Origin: Sphagnum compactum
Lineage: Eukaryota; Bryophyta; Sphagnopsida; Sphagnales
NCBI GenBank assembly: GCA_965153455.1
Contig: OZ234495.1
Location: 19,650,875 to 19,714,874 of the forward strand
DNA length: 64,000 nt
Direction of reading: 5' to 3'
Shown here piece after piece: positions 1 through 12,721 of the stretch (positions are counted from its first letter, which is position 1; each line of letters starts with the position of its first letter). A program made the position numbers and the translations under genes. Under the pieces are notes generated by a model, which made no database searches, was not told where the DNA came from, and worked only from the letters and a program-made list of their open reading frames with translations.

Positions 1-1670
1 CAGGGAAAAAGGAAGAAAAACAAACCAACCAACAAGAGTGGTAGTTATAGCAAGAGGGCAGCCAAAAGAATGCAAAAGACAGGGGGAGAGAAATGGCAAG
101 AAAAGGCAAAAGAGAGAGAGAGAGGGGAAAACGAAGCGCCAAAAGACCCAGTGTAATGTAAGTAAGTTAGCTAAGGTACCTAATAAGCGGAGAGGGAGGT
201 GGGTAGGAGGGGGGGGTGGCTGCTATTTTGGCAGAGTGGCAGGTTACTAATTTGGCCACAATTGCCGGATTCCACCACGCGAGGCTACCAAGATGGGGGC
301 GGAAAATAGCCCATGATATCCGGGCAGGCGGTTAGAAAGTTCCGCCACGGGCAGGAAAGGGAGCCGCGCGCAAGACAGAGCGCAGTGGGAGAGAAGAGAG
401 AGAGAGAGAGAGAGAGACGCGGGCGTGGGTTGTTGCAGACTGTTGTTGCAGTAGCTAGCACGCACGCATGCGCATCTCTTCCTTGCGCAATCTCGCGACC
501 AGTCAGTGCGCACTTGCCATGGTGCCCACTTGTTGTCTGTCTTTCTTCTGGTGTTGCAGGATTACCGTAGCTTCTTTTTTTCTTTTTTCTTCTGCCTGTC
601 TTCTGAGCTCTTGTGCAGCGAAAGAAAAAGAAGAAGAAGAAGAAGTCTAAGAAGGGTGAGGAGGAGGAGACGAGGTTTGTTAGGAGAGTAGTAACAACTT
701 TGGTGGATCCTTGAGGTCTTGGGAGCTGGGTTTGAGGTAGGACATGGAGCTGGGGCTGTTTGGGTAGGAACAGTTGAAGGATACCCAAGTGGAAAACTCA
801 CAGGCCAATAGTTTAGGGCGAGCGAGAGCGAGAGAGAGAGAGAGAAAGAGTGAGAAGAGGGAATTGAGGCTGCAACAAGAGAGGAATATATGTATGTAGT
901 ATGTGTGTGTCCCAGACAGAAAGTCTCAGAGACGGAGACGGAGAGACGGAGACAGAGAGACAGAGACGAGGACTTTAGAGGAGAGATTAGCTGGGGATGT
1001 GTGGTAGGAGGATGGGGAAGTAGTGGCGAGGGATTTGGATTTTGCGAGAGCGAGAGAGACGTACTGTCCGAGAGGAGCTTGAATTGATGTGGTGGGTTCG
1101 GAGATCTTTGGAACTCAACTTAGGGTCTTAGGGGATGGAGATACGCGGGAGGGGTGAGGAAGAAGAAGGACGACAGCCGCTGCTGCAGAAGAGAATCAAG
1201 AAGCTGTAAAAAAAGCTCGTCCCCCCCACCCCGGAGACTGTTTCTTGTTACTTTGCTTCTTTGCTCAGCTGAGGAGCCTCTACGGCAACAACATCAACAA
1301 CAGAAGAGCTTGAGAGGGTGCTGCTGCTTCCACGCCCACTTTGCTTTGGGAGAAAGGCAATCAGAGTAGTGCTGGACTTTGGAAATTTAGTTGTGGGTAT
1401 AAATCGGTTTGGATCTGTTGTGTTTCATGAACTCGTGCTCGCAATTGCCTGCAATTTTCTGTGGTGACATTGTGATCAGGCAACAGGGTCATCCGAGCTG
1501 CTGTTGCTCCCTCCCTTGCCGTTGTAGAGCTTTATGGAAAACAACGTCGTAACAGATTCTGAGACATCATCATCAGAATCAGCAGCAAAGAGTTGGCGAG
1601 CGACAAGTCTACTGGAACTAGACTTTTGGGTTTGAGCTCCCTCGCTCCTCCAGAAAGAGGGGCGGCCACG
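1..1670 (+). promoter_or_regulatory. GA-microsatellite-rich upstream and leader region of the zinc-finger gene
   Basis: No credible coding region precedes the zinc-finger gene. The stretch holds repeated purine microsatellites on the plus strand: AG runs near 110-122 and 395-417, a GAGCGAGA/GA run near 820-850, and GAGACGGAGA repeats near 920-965. A TATAAAT heptamer at 1398-1404 could be a TATA box, which would put transcription start around 1430, but the GA-rich part could equally be a long leader. GA/CT-rich DNA is common at plant promoters and 5' leaders; the exact start cannot be read from sequence alone. Short open frames here are low-complexity and unlike any family I know. Confidence 0.5.
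1534..1635 (+). CDS. Upstream open reading frame in the zinc-finger gene leader
   Basis: An ATG at 1534 opens a 33-codon frame rich in Ser, Thr and Glu that stops with TGA at 1633-1635. This is 35 bases before the main ATG at 1671 and in another frame. It resembles no known conserved uORF peptide. If the leader starts near 1430 or earlier, ribosomes would meet this ATG first, so it could reduce main-frame translation. That role is inference. Confidence 0.3.
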   Translation: MENNVVTDSETSSSESAAKSWRATSLLELDFWV

Positions 1671-3388
1671 ATGATGGAAGAAGAAGCAGCGGCTCCTCCT
1701 CAGGATCATCTTGTAGCTATGGATGTGGACGGGGGGATTGTTGTTGTTGAGAGCTGCGACGCCAAGGACCATCAGGGGAGTAGCATGCATGGGAGCTTCC
1801 AGCAAGAGGAGGAGGAGGGTAGAAGTGGACCAGTAACAGCAGCAGCAGCAGATCCGGAGACTTCCACCTTCCCAAGCTCAGCGACCCAAGAGACCAAAAA
1901 GACACTGTCGACAGCAACAGCATGCGGAAGAGGAGGAGCAGCAGCAGCAGCAGGAGAAGAAGCTGGAGAAGATTACGAGGCCAGTGGATCCCGGGATGAT
2001 GGGCAGCTCCTCAAGGTCTTCAACAACAACAAGAAGCAGCGGAAACGGAGCTCCGACAGTCTTGCAGCGTCTGATTCTGCATCTCTGGGTGGTGGTGGAG
2101 GAGGAGGAGGAGGAGGACTGGATGGAGAAGCTGCTGCAGCATCTCATCATCATGTGTGCCGGCAGTGCAAACGAGAGTTCAGTTCTGGTCGAGCTTTAGG
2201 AGGTCACATGCGTGCTCACGGCTCCTTGGCTATGGAGGATGGAAATGCACGGGTCACCTGGAATAATTCTTCAGAGATTGTTGTAGCAGCAGGAGTAGCA
2301 TCAGACAAGGAGCTGCAGCAGCAGTTGACCAGCAGCAGCAGCTGGAGGGCCCGTGGAACTTCTTACCTTGTGAATCCTGCTAGTGATCTAGATTCTTGCA
2401 GGGACGAAAGCAGCCCATCCCTAGCTTCTTCCCGACCTCTCCGGCTGGGGACCCATTCTTGCTCTAGATCTGAAGAAGCTGGGAGAGTGAGGAAGAGGGG
2501 AAGAGTATCTTCTTCTGCTGCTGATGCTGCTGCAGAGCTTGTAGGCAGATGTCAGGAACCAGAGGAGGACCAAGATCACGAGGAGGAGGAGGAGGCAACA
2601 TCGGTGCTTCTGGGTTCCTCCTCCAGCTCAGAGGCAACAGGCAACAGCAAGATGCAGCAAGCTGAGGAGTTTGATGTGACTGAGGGAACCAGCTACATGT
2701 GTCAGATCTGCGAGGAGGAGTTTGAGACAGCCAGAGACTTGAAGCTGCACAAAAAAGAGCATCCGCAGTACATTCTCCGGATGAACCCCAAGCGCAGTCA
2801 GAGGTTTCTAGACCAGGATTCAAGCGATCTGCTGCTTGCTGCAACAGCAGCAGCTACTGGTCAGAGCACCCATCATCATCAGCCCAAGAAAGCAGCACTG
2901 AGCTCCGGCATGGGTACCACCGAAGAGTCTAAGCTACCCATCTCCTGCACCGAGTGCGAGAAGAAATTCGGATCCATGAAAGCTCTCTTCGGACACATGC
3001 GGTGCCATCCTGAGAGAGAGTGGCGAGGTATTCAGCCTCCTCCTGATCGAAGCACTGCTGCTGCTGGACACGCCGCCAACCATGGGTCTTCCCGGAAGAA
3101 GAGACGTCCCCCGCCGCCTGTGGTCCCTCTCCCTACGGCGGATCCGGAGTCGGAATCGGAGACGGAGACGGACTCGAGGCCACCAGCAGCTGCAGGAGGA
3201 AAACTTGGTTCTGACCTTGACAGTGATACCGAGAGCATCGAAGCTGCGTACATCAATGGCTCCAGCAGGCAGAGTTCTGGACCTCCCGGATGGAGGACCA
3301 AGAAGAGGACCAAGAGGACGAAACAAACAGTTCGATCCTTGCAAGCTGTTGTCACAGGTGGTGGTGGTGCCGCAGCAACAGCAGCTCC

Positions 3389-3419
<31 letters not shown>

Positions 3420-6194
3420 CCTGGGCCCTCCTCCTCCTCAACCCCGACAGAAACACAAGTACAGAAAGACATTGTCTTTGCTCTCATGCTCTTGCGTCCT
3501 AAGAGAGTTGCTCAACTGAGCCATCCTCCCTCACTGGAACGACAACAATGCAAACAAGAAGGCAGCAGGAGCATGAATGTGGCAGAGAAATTCAAAGCTC
3601 CCAATGTAGACAACTACAAATCTACTGATTGCCATGACACCCACAAGCAGCACCAGCACCAGCAGTATCACAGGGATCCTGATGATTCCAAAGGGAAGAG
3701 GCATGTGGAAGATGCAGCTGAGGATGCTGCTCTCATCTCTGATGGCCAAGACTTTGATGAAATGGAAACAGGTACATACATCCTACATCTGAGCTGCTGC
3801 TGTGTGCATTCTTGATGCTTGAAAGTTTTGCACCCACCACCATAGCTCTGCAATTTTTTAAGGGTTTTGGAAACCTTGAGCTAATAGCAGCTGCTGCTGC
3901 TGCTCCAGCTGGAGCAGAGAAACATAAAGAGCCCAACCCAGCACTGAATATCACAGCAATGAATTGTGAATTCATGCATGAATGACATCGGGCTCAAGCT
4001 TGCGGTAAGAAGAACAGTGTTCATAGAAGAAATCAACAGCTGCAACTGCCACATAATGAGTTCTGATCAGACTGTGAAGTCCAGCTGACAATGAAGAAAG
4101 AATAGCAGCTGGATTATCGATGTTTTGCTTCGTTAGGAATATCTGTGTTTCTGAACTCCTCAGGCTTTGATTTCACTTGGTACAGTGGCAGTATTAAACT
4201 CCTGGTTGAAATTGCTGTTTCTTATTGTTGGGACTTTTGCAATCCCAATTCTGAAGTTATTTCAACTTGCAACACTTGCAGTGCCATGTTTCCATCCTTT
4301 ACAGTTCCAATGTCAATTGTCAAGAACAGTGGAATAATTCTGGATTTGTCAAGGGACAATGGAGCATGTAGCTGCTGGAATCACAAACTCCATGATGTCC
4401 TCTGCAGTTTTCAGATTCTTTGGGAAATTGTGTAAACCAGAACCATTTTTTTGTTTACAAGTCTTAACAGGCAGGTATCCACTTTTGATGTAAGCAGGTG
4501 AGCAAGGAGGGGGAATGAGGATGATGTATCAATGTGCAACATGCAAGCGTATTTTCAAGTCTCATCAAGCGTTGGGAGGTCATCGTGCAAGTCACAAGAA
4601 GGTGAAAGGGTGTTTTGCTCGAACAAGTGTAAACGATGAGGAGGGATTTGGAAGGCAGCAGGATCAGAGCACAGAGGACAACAATAAGGAGGACATACCA
4701 GATGAAGAGTTTCTTAAAGCTGAAGAACAGCTGCTGCTGCCACATGAGCCCCAAGAACCATCACATCATTCTGAAGAAGATGCAGAGCTGCCCTGTGATT
4801 ATCTGACTGTTGCCAGGGGGGACAACGAGGAGATGCTGAATGCTGTGAGAAAGAACAAGGGTCATGAATGCTCAATTTGTCACCGAATTTTCAATTCAGG
4901 CCAGGCTTTGGGGGGTCACAAGCGGTGCCACTGGGGTGGTGGAACCGGAACTGCAGGACCTAATGAAGCTACCACCACTGTTCACAACCTGAACAACAAT
5001 AATGCAGTGGTGATGGTTAATGGTGACCAGCCAGGGCTGCAAGAGTCCCACCCAATTCAGGGACTTCCAGTTCCAGGTGGGCAACAAAACAAGGGAATGC
5101 AGGAAGGAATTATAGACTTGAATATGCCAGCTCCTGAATGCATTGAGGAAATAGTAGAAGAGCAGATTGCTTCAGCTTCAGCTTCAGGCATGGCTCCTCC
5201 AATAGACCACCACCACCTTTCATATCTACCATTCCCAACCTTCACCACAGACAGTCCTGCATTCATCATCCAGCAACCTTGCTCTGACCCGGTTGAGAAA
5301 TGCACACAACAGCAGCACATAAAATTCTTGGCTGAGAGTATGGATACAAAGGTGGACAAAAGTCTAGAGCCCATTGCAAGTAATGGAGCCACAGATGCAG
5401 GTGGGGACTTTAGAACTGGGGATGCAGATCAGGCCATGGATCCGGGAATGAAAGGCACAGATGCAGGTGGGGACTTTAGAACTGGGAATGCAGCAGATCA
5501 GGGCATGGATCCAGGAATGAAAGGCACAGATGCAGGTGGGGACTTTAGAAGTGGGGATGCAGCAGATCAGGGCATGGATCGGGGAAGGAAAGGCACAGAT
5601 GCAGTTGGGGACTTTAGAACTGGGAATGCAGCAGATCAGGGCATGGATCAGGGAATGAAAGGCACAGATGCAGTTGGGGACTTTAGAACTGGGGATGCAG
5701 CAGATCAGGGCATGGATGGGGGAATGAAAGGCACAGATGCAGTTGGGGACTTTAGAACTGGGGATGAGGCAGATCAGGGCATGGATCAGGGAACGAAAGG
5801 CACAGATGCAGTCGGCGACTTTAGAATTGGGGATGCAGCAGGTCAGGCCATGGATCAGGGAATGAAAGGCACAGATGCAGTTGGGGACTTTAGAACTGGG
5901 GATGCAGCAGATCAGGTCATGGATCAGGGAATGAAAAGCACAGAGCTGCAGCACATGAAATCATGCTGGGGTGACAGTTTGGATACAAAGGTGGACAAAA
6001 GTCTAGAGCCCATTACAAGTGTAGGGGCAACAGATGCAGTTGGGTTTACAACTGGGGGTGCAGATGCCATGGATCGGGGAATGAATAATTTCAGCAATAC
6101 TTGTGATCAGGGCTTTACATCCCTGGAGCATTTGAGCAGCCATCAGAACACTCATGCTGCAATTATGGGTCCAGCTCCAAGCCTCACTGCATGA
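1671..6194 (+). CDS. Large plant C2H2 (ALGGH-type) zinc-finger protein, two exons
   Basis: Exon 1 is 1671-3771 and exon 2 is 4498-6194. The 726-bp intron has a GT at 3772 and ends TAAGCAG; joining is in frame and gives 1265 aa. The ATG at 1671 is the first after an in-frame TGA at 1560. Fingers (C-x2-C-x12-H-x3-H) start at residues 163 (ALGGHMRAH), 344, 426 ([13 protein letters not shown]), 713 ([18 protein letters not shown]) and 825 ([10 protein letters not shown]). This order is typical of plant multi-finger ZAT-like repressors. A DLNMPAP segment near 907-913 resembles the DLN/EAR repression motif. Basic patches ([20 protein letters not shown]) suggest nuclear import. Residues 999-1181 are a 23-residue tandem repeat. 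The protein is much longer than usual family members (about 200-600 aa). Poly-Glu, poly-Gly and poly-Ala runs swell exon 1. Likely a DNA-binding transcriptional regulator; its targets are unknown. Confidence 0.88.
5391..5939 (+). repeat. Coding minisatellite: eight copies of a 69-bp (23-residue) unit
   Basis: Eight tandem copies encode units of the form TDA[G/V]GDFRTG[D/N]AADQGMD. The first unit has 22 residues and the other seven have 23. All copies keep frame, and codon differences are few, so expansion is recent or homogenised. A longer segment (GGATACAAAGGTGG, encoding [11 protein letters not shown]) appears on both sides, at 5342 and 5981, so the array arose inside an earlier duplication. 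The unit is acidic, Gly-rich and probably disordered. Confidence 0.93.
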
Positions 6195-9100
6195 CTAAAC
6201 CAGCTAGCTGCTTGGCTACTACTGCCGCCTTCGATGCATTTATTGAAAGGTCCCAGTGGGCTCAATTGAAAATTTGTTTGTGGGATCAGTCAAAATTTTG
6301 TCACCTGTAGGTATTATACGACTTCTTTAAATTTTTTGGGCTTTCCAGTCATTGTACACAGAAATTCCGATTCACTAGCCCGACAACTGGGTGCCACCAA
6401 AAGGGATTGTAAAATTCTCCTCAACATAGACTAAACCAACAAGACAACAATTCAAAAGCTCATAGTGGGGGGGGGGTGGGGGGGATACAGTGCAACCAAG
6501 TTCCAGAGAAGATGATCATATCCATCAAGTTCAGGACAAATGATCTATCTTCAGGTTACAGCAGACTATACCCCTGGGTCTCATGAAGTTCAGCACATTC
6601 TCATAGGCTTGTGCTTTGTTCTTCTTCCTGTATAGCTTAACACTTTCCATTTCAAGCGGCTCAGTTCATGATGTGTTGTTTCTTGTTCACTCTTTCCCTT
6701 TGTTTCTTGTCAACCTTTTTGTTTTTCTTCTTTGTCACAATTATGTGCAATTTTCTCATTTCTTCAAAGTGGAAGTGCAGTTTTATTTTGTCTGGCAAAG
6801 TTTTTCCAAATGGAGAAATTATTTTTTAAATGGCGAAAAAAACACATTTGGGGGGGTTGAAAGGGTTTCACTTGTACGAATTTTTTTTAAATAATAATTT
6901 TAGATTTTTTTTCAGATTCTATATTAAGTTCCAGTAGGTAGCCAAAAACACAGAATGAAGTTTAAATTATTTTATTACTTTCATATCTTTTATATCCAAA
7001 TCTGGCTAAATCGTCTTATGGATGACTGCTTCAACTACATCACAAAATCCCACCAAAAAAAAAAAAACTGCACAGAGCCTTGAGTCTCAGTTTTTTTTTC
7101 CCGAACAATTTTTTTTTTGGTTGTTTTCTCAACAAAAAAAAATTGGGAAATGTTGGTTTTTCAAATGCAAATTCCACTCACTAATTTTTCTATTTTTTGG
7201 GAAATTTTTGATATCACAAAATTGACAGAGGAAACCCAGTCGAGAATATTGAAAATGTTTCCATTTAATTCTCAAGCACTCTTGTTGAATTTGGAGACCT
7301 TGAGTTCAAGGTCTCGTTAGTCAAGCTGATCTTTAGTGAATTTTTTCCAAGCTTACTACCAATGTACAGTGTGCTTGTTTGTGGTGAGACTTTTTGGTGC
7401 AAGATCCTTCAACCACATATGAAAAACACACTTTCAAATTTAGAAGAAAATTATGAAAATTCAAATGTTTCTCCATGCAATAATATAATCTTCAAAAAAT
7501 CCTCTAAAAAGAAACCAAAATCCTTCAAGATATTATAACTCCATAATAACTAATTAAGTTTCAACACAAGCCAAAATATCATATTTCAAAAATCCTCATA
7601 TAAAAATAGACCTATTATTATTATTATTGTTACCTAGGGGCCTATAAAAATCCCTTAAGCTACTATATACTCTAGAATGAATCTAAACACAATTTCCTTC
7701 TTGCCTTGGTAGTAGGCAAGGCCAACAAAAAAAATACACAATCAATCGGTCACAGATACAACATTTCCCATTTCAAATTCATTTTTTATGCTGTGACCTT
7801 AGTTTCAACTCTTTGACATTCAAGAGCTTTGCCCTCGGTACTTGAAATCAACTCCTTATTTGCTGGCAATTCAATGGTCTTGAGTATGGGCTTTCGACTT
7901 TCTGGGTCTTTAGAATATCGTAGTATCTTGGCGGTTTACAACACAAAATAAAATTCTTATTAATTTTAAAAGCCGAAATTTTTAATATCTTTTCTTTCAA
8001 GAATATTCTTTTTTTGGCGAGGAAAATGAAGAATCTTTGGAAAAAATATTTAGGGAGTATTATTATATGTTTGAAATGAAATCTTCAAAGTTAATTAATT
8101 AATTAATTGCTAGATATGTGCTGAATCCGACCCTGTATTTGGGTATATTGAGAATTCGGACATCAGAAAGGAAGGGGAATTAGGGTGCAGCTCATGGTTG
8201 CATTTTATTACTTTGACTGTTTTTATTGTTGTTGTCGGCCTTTTTGAAAAATAGCAATTTAGCAAGAAATAATTACCTGAAAAGCATGCTGACCAAACAT
8301 GACAACATGTACTAGTCACTATTCACCTAGAGAGTTATAAGTGTCCATTGATTTTGCGGGATTCTTTGTACTTTAGGTTTGTCATCTTATGCTAGTTGAA
8401 GTGTGTTGGATAGATTTTCGGAGACTCCCATTTGTACTTCACAATACAATTTGTAGAAAAGAACTCCAAAACTAGACGAGAAAATTTTTATGGGCAATTG
8501 CGAAAAATATTTCAAACTTGTAGAATTAGAACTCCCAACATCGACAAGAAAAATGTTTCTAATCCCCTAGATTGAAGGAAGAGGAATCGACTTCAACTAG
8601 ACACCAAGGTTACATCCATCAAAAAAGACGACGACACATTACATCCACTTCTCAAGAGTGGCTAAGCCAATGGTAGTGTGGTCGTTTTGAGCATCCACAT
8701 CAATCATAGGCCTATACAGTTTAATATATTTGAAGATCTTGGGTGGTTTGCTTCAACCAACTCCAATCCCACGCCAATTGTGCAATTGGCCACCAACCCA
8801 CACCATTAAAATATGACCCAAATTTTAGAACATGATGCATTAGGAGATCCATGGGTAATTCAAACAATTAAGCATTCAACGATTTCATTGGATTAAAAAT
8901 CTCAAAATTGACTATAAAGGTGATAATAGTAAGCATTTGGCCTTATTCACCACCAAAAAATCACAAAAATAGTTAATTTCAGATTAGGAGACCCTTTTGC
9001 AACTACAACTTAAATGGCTTGGTAATTTTAAGATTTCTAGAAACAATTAAAAAACTAACCATGGAAAACTCTTGAGACTTTGGCACTTTCTTGAATGAGA

Positions 9101-11429
9101 TTCGGGAAGGTGAAATGGGAATTCCATCACATGCAAGTGGAATAAGAATTATAAGAAGGGGGATAGCAATTGCCAAACTTTAAATTAAATTATGAAATGA
9201 AATACATTAATTTTTATATGTTTGGATGGTTGTTAGAACCTATCCTTCAAATGGCATTGAATAGAATAGGTCCACTTGTAAATAGGACAAGAAAATTGTT
9301 GGTGCTCTCTAATCTTCTATCTAGGTGATAGCTAGTCTGATATTACATGCAATTGTGTTGGAGAAGCCACTGATGGTAAATCTGTTGGTAATGGATAAGA
9401 GAGATAGGTATCCAAGCTAGAAGGAAGAAGTATGAGAGTGGCCCAAAGAGAATAGACACAAGGTGATGAAGAGAATGTAAGTTGGAGAGAAGAGTACAAG
9501 GTAGGATTAAGTAGGTATTGACCCCACTAATCCACAAGTTTCTACACTAATATGACTTACTTTATTAATCAAACCATCAAGGGGACGGAAGGGGATCAAA
9601 ACATGTGAGGCCTTTACAACCCTCAATGGATCTTCAAGGGGATGAGACAATACCAACCCTTTTCTTCATAGACTAATTATACATACAAAGTTGAAAGTTA
9701 AGTTTTAAGAGAAAGAAATTTGGTCCGTTTGAGTGTCTTGTTTCCTATACATTGTTCTTTACTAGTTACTAGATAAGGATTTGAGAGGCAAGCTGAGGGG
9801 AGAGAATAGTGAGGCATTTGCTCCATTGTTTTTTTTATTGCTATTTGATGTTTTTCTTCAACACATATGGTCAAGAATTCTCGAAATTCACTATTATTGC
9901 AAGCTTAGGCCTTTGAAACTAATGTCAAAGAGATGATTAAAGGAGGTGACTTTTTTTCATATGTGATGACAATTCCTAGAAGAGATCAATCAATCTTATG
10001 AAGATTGGTTGAATGCCCTCACAAAGGAGAAGGAACACAACATTGATTGAATGTTGATCTCCAACTTGATTGTCAATGCCTACATGTAGTTCTTTATGTG
10101 ATGAAATGAGCAGCCCCATGATATGATTACACCAAAGGAACTTGGCTTTCCCCAAAACCTTTGTAAGAGTGTCAATGATGGTATGTGAAAAAAATTGATT
10201 CACCCATTACTTGTGAGTTCCGAAACAAATCACAAATGGATTGTGAAATGTTTTGTTCTAGAGTGATATATCAAGTCTTTGGAAATTTTGATGCAACTTT
10301 CAATGTTGCAATAAATCAACACTTGAGCATTTTTCAAGATTGCTAGTTCAAATAGTAGATCTTGAAACCAAATGAAACCAAATGGCTTATTTAGTGGTCT
10401 CCATCAAGGTCCTATATTCTAAGTCAATTGACAATAATGCAACTAATTATTGTTTAAATTTATATTCCATATGAGGGACATGGAATGGATTTTGAAATAA
10501 AGCCTTCAATTGATTTCCTCTTGTCCAAATTAATCCCCTAGATGATGTTTGTGAAATTGTTGAACTTAAATTTGACTTTTCCTAAATGTATTCAACTCTC
10601 AAGTTTAACATGTTTTTGAAGTACCTCAAGATGCACTTAGAACATGCCCAACAACAACAATAAAATTCCCTTATATAATAAATTTTGGATAATGATTTGT
10701 ATTAAAACATTGTGAAATTTCTCAAGGTCTAAAAATGCACATTTTACCGAGGCCCTTGTAAAATGCCAATAATAGGAATTAATTGTTTCTCAACAAAAAC
10801 GATTCTTTATCATTGGCCAACTACTATGATTGACCCAAATGGTGAAAGTCAAATAGCTTTTCACTTTGTACAATCCATCTTTTCAAGTTCATGGGTGGGG
10901 ATGGTGGAAAAACTAAACAATGCACATTGGATGTGCTAAATATTGTTAGAGGGTTACAGTGGGCATGTTCTTAGTTGCCTTCAGTGATTGTTAAGATTTG
11001 TGCATGAACTTGTTTATCATATGAATGGCATAGATGATGTTAAGTTTTCATCACAAACTTCTTGGGCCATGATTTGGCAATAACAATCATGTGAAATATT
11101 TTTTTTCGTACGTTCATATTGTTTAAACATGGATGTCATGCGTTTGGGTCCAATTGTGTTAATAGGAACCAACCATGGCCCTTTAGGTGATAGTTTATTT
11201 TGAAATATTCTCAAAATATTTTTCAATTTTTTAAAAATACTTTTTAATGTATATTATTGTGTGAAATTATATATTAAAAATTGGCTAAAAACCTTCTTTT
11301 TTTTATCTTCTCAATTTTTTTTACAATTTTTTTAATGTTTAAAATCATTGATTACAACAATTTTCAAGTGTTTATGGGTATTTCAAATTGATTCACATGT
11401 TCCCATTCTTTATTAGGAATGTTATTATA
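6195..11429. other. Intergenic: zinc-finger gene 3' flank and AT-rich DNA
   Basis: The first several hundred bases are the probable 3' UTR. A G-run at about 6466-6484 (GGGGGGGGTGGGGGGG core) could form a quadruplex. From about 6600 the DNA becomes AT-rich, with poly-T and poly-A runs (7055-7142) and an AATT repeat at 8093-8108. Only short chance frames occur and no family is recognisable. I see nothing else I can support. Confidence 0.6.
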
Positions 11430-11600
11430 CACTACACCAAAAGTTGTCTTTTGCAACTTGATTTATGACTAGGTTGTTAATCATGGAAATCATCCATGAC
11501 TACATGACTAGTTAAATAAGATACATTGTTTAGAACACCTAGTCGCTATTGTGGCTCAATCACAAAACAATATACGATTGTGACTTCTGTAATTATAAAG
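11430..11600 (+). mobile_element. Possible left end of a CACTA-type element
   Basis: The stretch opens CACTACACCAAAAGTTG, the form of a plant CACTA (En/Spm) terminus. It is followed by short repeated motifs (CATGACTA, GTGACT, AGTCATGG) like subterminal transposase sites. No matching inverted end was found to the right, so this may be a solo or decayed end. The distance to the Harbinger relic at 12.7 kb gives no reason to link the two. Confidence 0.25.
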
Positions 11601-12721
11601 TCATGGAGGTCATCAATGTTTGATGAAATCCATAAATTATGGTCATTGGATATAATTCATTAAATATGAAATGAATATATTTTCCACCCATGCCATGTAA
11701 ACACGTGGCTAGGTTGCCACATGGTATAAACCCAAACATGGTTATAGACCACTTGCAAGTCAAATGAACAACAAGATCATTGAAATTGAAGTGGGAAATT
11801 AAATAAAACACAGTGTTTTAAAAATTTTGGGTTGGTTGCAACTTTAAATGAATTGGGATCCTCACTTGAATATGTGTCCCAAAACATTCAAGATTCACCT
11901 TCATCCAATGATGGTTGTTGTTGAAGGATATCTCCCAATGGATTAATATGCAAGAGGAGTTGAACCACACACCACTTCAAAGTGCAAAAGTTTTCAAGGC
12001 AATGAACAAATTTCAACTAGTATAGTCAAATTTGTGAACTCCAATATCAAAAACCAACTTTACACCAATTCTAAACCTACATAGAGACCACAAGGATCAA
12101 AGACCAAAAAAGAATTTGACAAAATGAAGGGAATGAAAGAAGACATGTTGGGAGCCCATGCCAAAGAAACTACTGACATTTTCATTGCAACTTTGAAGAA
12201 GGCATTGGTCTCGAAAAAGGAAACAACCATGGCCTTATTCTCAATGCTAGCTAGAGATCCCCACAATATTTGAACACACAAAGGAATATATCAAATTGTG
12301 ACATGTCGAAATGCTACAAAAGTTCAAAAACCACATTGGAAAGGGAGCTTCTAAAATTTTTGCTATTGTGAATGTTGTGACTTTCATAGTCACTTCAACT
12401 TTTGTAGCAAATATATATCCCTTAGATTCAAATCCCACCCTCAATCTATCAATACATTTGTTGAAACACAACAAAACAACAATTGAAAAGTAATTGGACT
12501 TTTGGAATAAAACACAATTTCACCATCGAATTGAATAACATGGTTCCATTTTTTCAATGATGAACTTTCAATTGCCACAAGTGTTGATTAACATCATCAT
12601 GTAGTCTAGGTTTTCACAGCATTTCTCTATGGCGTTAGTGCCTTGCCTAAATGTTGCAAAAAACAATCATTTTCAAAATTGAATTCCAACATTTGGTTCA
12701 GTAACCTTTACATCATCGTCA

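Noticed and set aside
285-788. Minus-strand frame of 167 codons in the GA-rich leader
   Set aside because: Low-complexity Ser/Leu/Phe content comes from the GA/CT microsatellites; no domain.
4145-4435. 96-codon frame inside the zinc-finger intron
   Set aside because: It lies within the 726-bp intron whose borders join the fingers in frame; no domain.
5364-5954. 196-codon antisense frame over the zinc-finger repeat
   Set aside because: It is the mirror of the 69-bp coding repeat. One stop-free unit repeated eight times opens the opposite strand automatically.
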